Source of the DNA: Roseofilum halophilum BLCC-M91
GTDB taxonomy: Bacteria > Cyanobacteriota > Cyanobacteriia > Cyanobacteriales > Desertifilaceae
Assembly (NCBI RefSeq): GCF_030068445.1
Contig: NZ_JAQPOK010000139.1
Coordinates: forward strand, 1-41,200
DNA length: 41,200 nucleotides
Direction of reading: 5' to 3'
Part shown: in pieces, positions 34,957 through 41,200 of the stretch
Numbering within the stretch: the first letter of the stretch is position 1
How the letters are laid out: the number at the start of each line of letters is the position of its first letter
Made by a program: the position numbers and the translations under genes
Notes under the pieces: model-generated
Seen by the model: only the letters and a program-made list of their open reading frames with translations
The model's database searches: none
What the model was told of the DNA's origin: nothing

Positions 34957-35787
34957 TTAATCTGACTCCATGAGAGATTTTAAAAGCTTCTCAAATACCT
35001 CTACCACCAGCCCCTCTGGATTATCGCGAATGAAAATACCATAATTCGGATTAGAATTCATTTCAATTAGCCACAAATTTCCTGACTTATCCTCCGCAAT
35101 ATCAAATCCTCCATAGCTAATCGGTAACACCTCAAAAACAGGCTGGATAAACTGCTCAATGGTGCTAATTTTGTCTCGATCGCCAATATGAATAGCTTGA
35201 GCGCCTTGCCAATGGAGAGGACTCAAGTTACCCACAAAGTTGGCTGTTTGAATATTTTTTTCATAAAGCAACACCAATGATTGATTTAAGAAAATGGCTC
35301 TATATTCTGTTTCAATATTAATCGTCTGTTGCGCCAACGCCACATAATCATAATCTTTAGTGTGCAGATCGAAAATTTTCTCTAAGGATTTTTGTATCTC
35401 AGAGGCTCGATCGCACAAAAACACATTCACTCCACAAGATCCTGTATTTCTCTTGATGATGACTGGCCAATCAAAAGTGTCTTCAATGTCCGTGACTATT
35501 TTGGGGATTGTTTTATAAGTTACATAATTTTTATAGGTTGGATTATCAGGGTCAATATATGCAGAGGTTTTCGGCATCAACACCCTATCCTTAAGGATAT
35601 GATAAGTATAATCCTTATCCTTCAAAATCCTCATCATGCCCCCGGTTGACATCGGGGTAAATCCATTAACAAAGAAATAGGGCTTATCCAGATTAACTTT
35701 AATCAGATTTTGGTTGGGATGAACAATCTCATAATCTAGGTTTAAAGACTGGCAAGCTTCCAGCAAAAGGCGAATATTGGTAAACAT
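34957..35787 (-). CDS. Stand-alone ATP-grasp ligase (RimK-like)
   Basis: The 276-residue protein has the ATP-grasp layout. A central lysine-bearing strand (DWPVIIKRNTGSCGVNVFLC) is followed by a glycine-rich loop. The adenine-binding strand is DYVALAQQTIN with a following acidic turn, and the metal-binding end is GGFDIAEDKSGNLWLIEMNS with NPNYGIF. This E-x-N pattern chelates Mg in RimK/glutathione-synthetase-type enzymes, which form amide bonds through an acyl phosphate. Substrate unknown: the N-terminal domain is short and no precursor-peptide gene is adjacent. Its start is 66 nt from the divergent pcrA start. Confidence 0.8.
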   Translation of the reverse strand: MFTNIRLLLEACQSLNLDYEIVHPNQNLIKVNLDKPYFFVNGFTPMSTGGMMRILKDKDYTYHILKDRVLMPKTSAYIDPDNPTYKNYVTYKTIPKIVTDIEDTFDWPVIIKRNTGSCGVNVFLCDRASEIQKSLEKIFDLHTKDYDYVALAQQTINIETEYRAIFLNQSLVLLYEKNIQTANFVGNLSPLHWQGAQAIHIGDRDKISTIEQFIQPVFEVLPISYGGFDIAEDKSGNLWLIEMNSNPNYGIFIRDNPEGLVVEVFEKLLKSLMESD

Positions 35788-35807
35788 TAGGCGGGGTTAA
35801 GAGATGT

Positions 35808-35813
35808 TATAAT
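35808..35813 (+). promoter_or_regulatory. -10 box of pcrA (TATAAT)
   Basis: A perfect TATAAT lies in the short divergent gap, with only a poor -35 (CATTAG, 17 nt upstream). Because it covers the ATG at 35812, translation must begin downstream, at ATG 35854. Confidence 0.5.
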
Positions 35814-35853
35814 GTTTTTTTTGATTTGCCGTAGACTCAGCCTTGTTCCGACC

Positions 35854-38247
35854 ATGACCCAAACCTCAGACTTTCTCAGGGTTCTTAACCCTTCACAACG
35901 AAACGCAGTTGAGCATGTGTGCGGCCCAATGTTAGTGGTTGCTGGAGCAGGTTCGGGGAAGACTCGCGCCCTCACCTATCGGATTGCTAATTTAATTTTA
36001 CGGCATCGGGTCAATCCAGAACAGATTCTGGCAGTAACGTTTACGAATAAGGCAGCACGGGAGATGAAGGAGCGCATTGAGCGCCTCTTTGCCGAGCAGT
36101 TAGCGACGAGTGCTACGGGACGAGATTGGGATGATTTGGGGGATGCAGAACAGATGCGGTTGCGATCGCGCATCTATCATGATTATATTAAACCCTTATG
36201 GGTGGGAACATTTCATGCCTCCTGCGCTCGCATGTTACGCTACGACATCGATAAATATCAGGATGAAAGGGGCAGACGGTGGGATAAACAGTTCTCCATC
36301 TTTGATGAATCCGATGTGCAAGGTCTGGTGAAGGAAATTGTCACCAAAGACTTAAACCTTGATGACAAAAAATTCAATCATAAATCCGTGCGTTACGCCA
36401 TTAGTAATGCCAAAAACAAAGGTTTATCCCCCCAAGACTTTCAGCAGGAACAACCCAATTATCGAGGACGGGTCATTTCTGAAGTTTATGAAATGTACCA
36501 GAAACGACTAGCAGAAAATAATGGCCTCGATTTTGACGATTTAATTTTAGTCCCTGTGAAGTTAATGCGCCAAAATGAGCAGGTTTTAGCCTACTGGCAT
36601 AACCGCTTCCGTCATATTTTAGTCGATGAATATCAGGATACCAACCGCACCCAATATGACTTGATTCGCCTGTTAGCAACAGGAGAAGTCAATAGCCGTG
36701 ACTATAAAGACTGGGAAAATCGCTCCATTTTTGTCGTCGGCGATGCAGATCAATCCATTTATAGTTTCCGCATGGCAGATTTCAGGATTTTGATGGATTT
36801 TCAACAAGACTTCGGCGATGGTTTACCCGATCGCCAGAGCAAGACAATCGTTAAACTCGAAGAAAATTATCGATCGCGGGAAAATATCCTACAAGCCGCC
36901 AATGCACTGATTCAGAACAACCAAGAACGAATTGACAAGGTGTTACGCCCCACTCGTGATTCAGGCGTTCCCATTACTTGTTACCAAGCCGATAATGAAA
37001 TCGAGGAAGCAGAATTTGTCATCCGTCAGATTCGTCAACTGACACAAAAGAATCCCGATGTGAATTGGGGCAGCTTTGCCATTTTATATCGCACCAACGC
37101 CCAGTCCCGTGCCTTTGAAGATGTCTTAGTACGTCAGAATATCAAATATCGGATGGTGGGGGGATTAAAATTTTACGATCGCAAGGAAATCAAGGATGCC
37201 ATTTGCTACCTAAGACTCTTAATCAATCCCGCCGATACCGTCAGTTTGCTACGCATCATTAATGTGCCCCGTCGTGGGATTGGCAAATCTACCTTAGATC
37301 GGCTCTTAGGCGCATCCGCAGAACTGGGGATTCCCCTATGGGAAATTATCAGTGATGAAACCTCTGTGCGGACATTAGCCGGACGCTCAACCAAAGCAGT
37401 GATGAGCTTTTATAACCTGATTACCCGTTGGCAAGCGCGGGTGGAAACCGACAATGCTTCAACCATTGCCCAAGGTATTTTAACCGACTCCGAATATCTC
37501 AAAGATTTGAAATACCAAGGAACGGACGAATCTGAAAATCGCCTACAAAACCTGCAAGAGCTGTTGAGTGCCATTACCCAATATGAGGAAGAAACTGGAG
37601 ATCCCCATTTATCCAGTTATCTCAATTATGCTCCCTTACAATCGGATTTAGATAAACTAGAAGAAGGGGAAAATGCGGTTACCCTGATGACGCTTCATGC
37701 AGCCAAGGGGCTAGAATTTCCGATTGTGTTTGTAGTGGGTTTAGAAGAGGGTTTATTCCCCAATTTTCGTAGCATGGATGATCCGGCTGCCCTAGAAGAA
37801 GAACGGCGCTTATGTTATGTCGGCATTACTCGCGCTCAGGAACAATTATTTTTAACCCATGCCCAGGAGCGTCGGTTATGGGGAAATCGAGAATCGGCTA
37901 CTCCCTCTCAATTTTTAGGGGAATTACCCCGGGAATTGTTAAAGGGAGGTACGGCTTACCAAGCCCTAGTTACTGCTCCGAGTCCAGCTCCTAAAAAGTC
38001 ACCGCCCAAAACGGTGAGTAAACCAGAGAAAAAATCAGCCGGTAAACCTACCAGTAAGGGCAAAAAGAGCCAGAAAAAAAATACGGATTGGCAAGTGGGC
38101 GATCGCGTACTGCATCGGAGCTTTGGAGTTGGGCAAATTACCCATGTTTTCGGCGCTAAGGAAGAACAGCAATCGGTTGCCGTTCAGTTTACTGGTTTAG
38201 GGCGAAAAATCCTCAATCCTAAAGTAGTCCCTTTGCAAAAATTATAA
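35854..38247 (+). CDS. pcrA: ATP-dependent DNA helicase PcrA/UvrD
   Basis: The 797-residue superfamily 1A helicase unwinds DNA 3'-5' in excision repair and replication. Walker A GAGSGKT is at residues 31-37 in LVVAGAGSGKTRALTYRI. Other motifs are VTFTNKAAREMKERI (Ia), LVDEYQDTN (II), VVGDADQSIYSFR (III), EENYRSRENIL (IV), VTLMTLHAAKGLEFPIVFVV (V) and EERRLCYVGITRA (VI). A Lys/Pro-rich linker leads to a C-terminal tudor-like RNA-polymerase-binding module (DWQVGDRVLHRSFGVGQITH), as in other PcrA proteins. The start at 35854 (MTQTSDFLRVLNPSQRNAV) is chosen over 35812 because the earlier ATG lies in the -10 box. Confidence 0.95.
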   Translation: MTQTSDFLRVLNPSQRNAVEHVCGPMLVVAGAGSGKTRALTYRIANLILRHRVNPEQILAVTFTNKAAREMKERIERLFAEQLATSATGRDWDDLGDAEQMRLRSRIYHDYIKPLWVGTFHASCARMLRYDIDKYQDERGRRWDKQFSIFDESDVQGLVKEIVTKDLNLDDKKFNHKSVRYAISNAKNKGLSPQDFQQEQPNYRGRVISEVYEMYQKRLAENNGLDFDDLILVPVKLMRQNEQVLAYWHNRFRHILVDEYQDTNRTQYDLIRLLATGEVNSRDYKDWENRSIFVVGDADQSIYSFRMADFRILMDFQQDFGDGLPDRQSKTIVKLEENYRSRENILQAANALIQNNQERIDKVLRPTRDSGVPITCYQADNEIEEAEFVIRQIRQLTQKNPDVNWGSFAILYRTNAQSRAFEDVLVRQNIKYRMVGGLKFYDRKEIKDAICYLRLLINPADTVSLLRIINVPRRGIGKSTLDRLLGASAELGIPLWEIISDETSVRTLAGRSTKAVMSFYNLITRWQARVETDNASTIAQGILTDSEYLKDLKYQGTDESENRLQNLQELLSAITQYEEETGDPHLSSYLNYAPLQSDLDKLEEGENAVTLMTLHAAKGLEFPIVFVVGLEEGLFPNFRSMDDPAALEEERRLCYVGITRAQEQLFLTHAQERRLWGNRESATPSQFLGELPRELLKGGTAYQALVTAPSPAPKKSPPKTVSKPEKKSAGKPTSKGKKSQKKNTDWQVGDRVLHRSFGVGQITHVFGAKEEQQSVAVQFTGLGRKILNPKVVPLQKL

Positions 38248-38289
38248 AGTTTAGTCTTTTTGCAGGAATTTTTGGAAAAGGAGTGCGAT

Positions 38290-38760
38290 ATGTCAGGCTC
38301 GAATCAGAAAACACTCAAAGTCGTGGGGATTACGTTTTCCAGTATTGGTTTTCTCCTGTTGATTGTCACTGGCGTTCTGGGGTTTAATACTCGCTCCTTC
38401 CTTGAAGTGGCTAAAAAAGCAGAAGGCTCAGTGGTGGAGTTAATCCGGAGAAGAAGCAGCAATAGCAGTAGTAGCACGAGCCGGTCTTACGTTTTTCATC
38501 CAGTGATACAATTTGAAACGGCTAATGGAGAAGCGGTCGAATTTGAATCGAATAGGGGTAGTAATCCCCCCGCGTTTCAGACTGGACAATCGGTAATTGT
38601 TCTCTATAATCCTGAAGAAGTCAATCAGGCAAAAATTGATTCGTTTTGGGATTTGTGGCTGATTGCGATGATTACAGGATTGAATGGTAGTGTGTTTTTC
38701 TTCATTGGAGTGGTGTTACTCTATTTTGCTATCCGTCAGGGAGGGGATACGACAAGCTGA
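38290..38760 (+). CDS. DUF3592 membrane protein
   Basis: The 156-residue protein has two membrane helices. The first (about 10-30, VVGITFSSIGFLLLIVTGVL) and the second near the C terminus (LIAMITGLNGSVFFFIGVVL) flank a soluble beta-rich domain. In that domain YVFHPVIQFETANGEAVEFE and TGQSVIVLYNPEEVNQAKID are the DUF3592 signature. The domain's function is unknown. I start at ATG 38290, which has GGAG 8 nt upstream; an earlier TTG would add unlikely residues. It lies 42 nt after pcrA and may be co-transcribed, and is convergent with the amidohydrolase gene. Confidence 0.85.
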   Translation: MSGSNQKTLKVVGITFSSIGFLLLIVTGVLGFNTRSFLEVAKKAEGSVVELIRRRSSNSSSSTSRSYVFHPVIQFETANGEAVEFESNRGSNPPAFQTGQSVIVLYNPEEVNQAKIDSFWDLWLIAMITGLNGSVFFFIGVVLLYFAIRQGGDTTS

Positions 38761-38806
38761 ATGGTGGCTGAGAGTGTAAAGCGGTGTAACTGCTGTAAGT
38801 TGGAGT

Positions 38807-40123
38807 TCAAAGGCGATCTAATTCGGCATAGTCGGGTAAGGTGGTATCGATGGGTTGACCGTTACGGAGTACGATGCGGTCATGTTGGGAACGGGCTAAC
38901 AGTTCGGTAAAGCGTCGTCCTTTGAAGAGAATGAGGTTAGCGGGTAAACCGACGGCGATCGCTACTGGATTGGGTAATTTCATGATTTTACCGGGAATTG
39001 TGGTCACCGCTTGCGGCCAATTTCCATAGGGGATATCTAAATGGGCAATTCTCACGGTTTGATTAAAGACTTCTAGCAAGTCATGATCGCCAAAGGCAAA
39101 GAAGGGATCGCGACAATTGTCAGAAGCGAACATGACGGGAATTCCCATCTGTTGCATTTCTTGAATTAAGGTCACCCCGCGATAGGTGGGGGTTTTTCCC
39201 GGTTGTCGGTCTTGCAGGTAGAGATTACACAGGGGTAAGCTGACGATCGCAATGTTAGCCGCTTTGACTGCTTCTAGGGTTTCTTGAACCATTTCTGGCG
39301 GTTGTACGGCTAAACTACAACAATGACCGCAGGTAATTTGCCCTTGAAATTGATGATTTTGGGCTGTTTTGGCTACGTGATAGAGGGTACGCGCTTCTGG
39401 ATTTAGATTTTCATCGGTATGAAAATCTAGGTCTAAGTTACGCTCTTTAGCCATAGGAAACACCTGACTCAGTTGGCGCTCCAGATTAGGGTTCATCAGG
39501 GGCATTCCCCCTAAAATTCCGCCCATTTCCGCTAGGCGATCGATCGACTGTCGTCCTTCTGGGGTCAGTAATTCTTCTAACGTGCTTAAACTCACCGCTT
39601 GCAAGTGAATTTTCCCTTGCCATTCTTGCTGGAGGGTTTGGAAGACTTCCCAAGTGACTTCTGTTTCTTCGCCTCTAAAGTCGAGATGGGTGCGGATGGC
39701 TGTGGTTCCGTGAGCATAACTACATTTTAGGGCGAAATTCATCCGCCGATAGAGATCGTCGGCTGTCCAATAGCGATCGCCATCTTCCATAGAAGCGGCG
39801 ATCGCCCCAGAAAATGTACCATCAGGATTCTGGCTCCGATGCCAAATATGGCCCTTATCCAGATGGGTATGGATATCGACAAAGGTTGGCCAAACTTGGC
39901 CCCCCTTCATATCATAGACATCCTTTTCATTGCTCGGAGGGCGATCGCCACTGGCGCAAATTTCCGTAATCATGCCCTCCTCGATATGAATATCCACCCG
40001 CACCAATTTTTCTGAGTTCGGCGTAATTGTGGGAGGGCAATGTTTAGGAAGAAACAGACACAGAGGAACTTGGGCGTTACAGAGCCAGTAGCGATCCTGT
40101 TCTAGAATACTCTGAGGGGTCAT
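38807..40123 (-). CDS. codA: Cytosine-deaminase-type amidohydrolase (CodA-like)
   Basis: The 438-residue metal-dependent hydrolase of the TIM-barrel amidohydrolase superfamily carries DIHTHLDKGH (first metal histidines and the CodA-typical LDKGH). LDFHTDE, GHCCSL and ASDNCRDPF follow, where the Asp is the catalytic metal ligand. CodA deaminates cytosine to uracil for pyrimidine salvage. Related enzymes act on isoguanine, creatinine or similar rings, so the exact substrate is an inference. An N-terminal beta-sandwich (about 1-75) and its C-terminal return strand are present. The ATG at 40123 is preceded by a poor ribosome site. It is not clustered with a permease. Confidence 0.85.
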   Translation of the reverse strand: MTPQSILEQDRYWLCNAQVPLCLFLPKHCPPTITPNSEKLVRVDIHIEEGMITEICASGDRPPSNEKDVYDMKGGQVWPTFVDIHTHLDKGHIWHRSQNPDGTFSGAIAASMEDGDRYWTADDLYRRMNFALKCSYAHGTTAIRTHLDFRGEETEVTWEVFQTLQQEWQGKIHLQAVSLSTLEELLTPEGRQSIDRLAEMGGILGGMPLMNPNLERQLSQVFPMAKERNLDLDFHTDENLNPEARTLYHVAKTAQNHQFQGQITCGHCCSLAVQPPEMVQETLEAVKAANIAIVSLPLCNLYLQDRQPGKTPTYRGVTLIQEMQQMGIPVMFASDNCRDPFFAFGDHDLLEVFNQTVRIAHLDIPYGNWPQAVTTIPGKIMKLPNPVAIAVGLPANLILFKGRRFTELLARSQHDRIVLRNGQPIDTTLPDYAELDRL

Positions 40124-40188
40124 GGGGGAGTAGGGCGCAAAGGATTGATTATACTACTTTACGCCTTTTCTTTTGTACGAGACATGCA

Positions 40189-40226
40189 GCCCTCACCCCC
40201 AACCCTCTCTCCCAGAGGAGAGGCGG
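40189..40226. repeat. Dispersed CCCTCACCCCCAACCC repeat
   Basis: CCCTCACCCCCAACCCTCTC followed by a CTCCCAGAGGAGAG hairpin. It matches the copy at 34394-34430 and, in the opposite sense, the in-frame copy in the helicase at 12192-12223. Confidence 0.75.
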
Positions 40227-40276
40227 CATAAAAAATGTTATAGAGTAAAGAACCATGGTGTGGAGTTGATTTGTCT

Positions 40277-40909
40277 ATGTCTTTGAGTGAAAGTATCGAT
40301 CGCTTTTTTCTATCGTCTAAAGTCGCCCTCGAAGGCGCTCTCAACCATTCAGAGATTCAAAATGACTTGCTCGAATTTGGCTATACCCCGGAGCGCATGG
40401 AGCGGGGAAAAGCCCTGTACGATTCAGCTTGGGAAGCGCTGATGAAGCAACCCATACCCGGAGAACGGGATATGAGCATTGTGGAAGAAGCTTTAGCAGT
40501 AGCTCAACCGAGCTACGATATGCATTTAAGGATCGCTCGTGTGGCGTTTCGCAAAGATGGGGTAACCCATGTAAAACTGGGGTTAATGGGCGATCGCAAA
40601 CCGAGTTTATCCGGTTGGCTGATGCAAGCCAAACAGTTCTATACTCAGAGTTTAGATGATTTGAGCCTTGTGGATGTTTTAGCCGATTATGGCCTAAGTC
40701 AGGAGCGTTTAGAGGCCGGAAAAGTTAAGGTAGAAGCGGTTGATAAGGCCTATGCAAGCTATCAAGACGGCATAGAAGCAGCCATACGCCATCGAGATGA
40801 TGCGATCGATGTGTTAGCTGATTGGATCGCGGACTTTCTGGCGATCGCCCAAATTGCGATCGAAGATCGTCCCGAATTGTTACCCGTTTTAGGAATCGAA
40901 AACGCTTAA
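40277..40909 (+). CDS. Hypothetical helical protein with internal duplication
   Basis: The 210-residue all-helical protein has two matching segments, DLLEFGYTPERMERGKALYD (30-49) and VLADYGLSQERLEAGKVKVE (134-153). Each is followed by an A-W/Y-x helix, suggesting a duplicated helical hairpin. It has no membrane segment, no signal and no cysteine. I do not recognise the family. ATG 40277 is preferred to the in-frame TTG at 40271, though both lack a strong ribosome site. It is flanked on both sides by dispersed repeats. Confidence 0.7.
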   Translation: MSLSESIDRFFLSSKVALEGALNHSEIQNDLLEFGYTPERMERGKALYDSAWEALMKQPIPGERDMSIVEEALAVAQPSYDMHLRIARVAFRKDGVTHVKLGLMGDRKPSLSGWLMQAKQFYTQSLDDLSLVDVLADYGLSQERLEAGKVKVEAVDKAYASYQDGIEAAIRHRDDAIDVLADWIADFLAIAQIAIEDRPELLPVLGIENA

Positions 40910-40940
40910 AGAAAAAGGCGATCAATCGATTGATATTACT

Positions 40941-40964
40941 GTAGTGGGAGCATCTTGCTCCCTA
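40941..40964. repeat. GGGAGCATCTTGCTCCC palindrome
   Basis: GTAGTGGGAGCATCTTGCTC and the closing CCTAC form a short hairpin just after the hypothetical gene. The same core occurs inverted at 23872-23888. It has no T-run, so it is a dispersed repeat more than a terminator. Confidence 0.7.
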
Positions 40965-41078
40965 CGTTCAGACAAAAAATGTCTTCTGGATAGGGATGAT
41001 GGTCTAAATACCGTCGCAGAGGAGGACGCACGATCGCCCGATGATAACGTTCCAGAGTTCATTTATACAATGTAAGAG

Positions 41079-41200
41079 TCATCTGCGCTGCTCCAATTTC
41101 CGACTCCAGTTTTGCACCGCTCGAATCACCCGATTGTGCGGTTGCGTTTGGCGTAAAATCAGAAAATCATTTAACCGAGTAGCCGTTACCCTGGGAAAAG
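41079..41200 (-). CDS. 3' end of an unidentified gene (cut by window edge)
   Basis: The minus-strand frame is open from the window edge to TGA at 41079-41081 and encodes 39 residues, including RLNDFLILRQTQPHNRVIRA and VQNWSRKLEQRR. The basic, helical C terminus is protein-like, but it is too short to assign a family. Confidence 0.45.
   Translation of the reverse strand, partial: FPRVTATRLNDFLILRQTQPHNRVIRAVQNWSRKLEQRR

Noticed and set aside
35812-35853. pcrA start at ATG 35812
   Set aside because: This ATG overlaps a perfect TATAAT box and adds residues absent from the family's N terminus.

Overview
The window comes from a cyanobacterium, most likely a filamentous one. It carries psaE (photosystem I), a Psb35-like photosystem II gene, the fbp-zwf-opcA cluster, very frequent HIP1-type GCGATCGC sites, and several short tandem repeat arrays (7-8 nt units) of the kind common in filamentous cyanobacteria. 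No genus is assigned.

Layout. About 1-0.65 kb (minus) holds the remains of a C5-methyltransferase restriction-modification locus. A small DUF4926 gene follows, then a giant 2390-residue protein (1243-8415) with three DUF4157 metallopeptidase-like domains, of the type associated with extracellular contractile injection systems. No sheath, tube or baseplate gene lies beside it. A MITE-like element and a HEPN-like gene remnant separate it from an operon-like plus-strand block at 8895-19761. That block encodes a DUF3883-ended SNF2-type helicase, a VapBC-like antitoxin/PIN toxin pair coupled by stop/start overlaps, a DUF1156 (COG1743-type) adenine-specific DNA methyltransferase, and a Swt1-like-HEPN plus DUF499 ATPase. 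It is best read as an anti-phage defence module related in logic to DISARM and type 3 BREX, but the hallmark partners of those systems (DrmA/DrmB/DrmC, PglZ, BrxA/B) are not in the window.

From about 20 kb on, the window is mainly ordinary chromosome: mutM, psaE, a DUF6391-like gene and ilvC (all minus); a Psb35-like gene with a near-perfect HLR1 (RpaB) site and a strong terminator; gltX; an unknown gene; a serpin; hisA and an HD-domain gene (minus); fbp-zwf-opcA, the oxidative pentose phosphate cluster; a DHNA-CoA-thioesterase-like gene and a stand-alone ATP-grasp gene (minus); pcrA; a DUF3592 protein; a CodA-like amidohydrolase (minus); an unknown protein with an internal duplication; and the 3' end of an unidentified gene.

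The most striking pattern is repeat DNA inside genes. A 29-nt palindrome (GTAGGGGCGGGTTT and its complement) forms the core of two 107-bp MITEs that flank the DUF499 gene as near-identical direct repeats. The same palindrome also sits in frame inside the giant DUF4157 gene, next to ten tandem 15-nt copies of its left arm encoding (VGAGS)n. A second family (AACCACGAAGACAC type, encoding NHEDTK-like peptides) is found in this window only in the defence operon: inside the helicase, twice inside the methyltransferase, and between the methyltransferase and DUF499 genes, always keeping the frame open.
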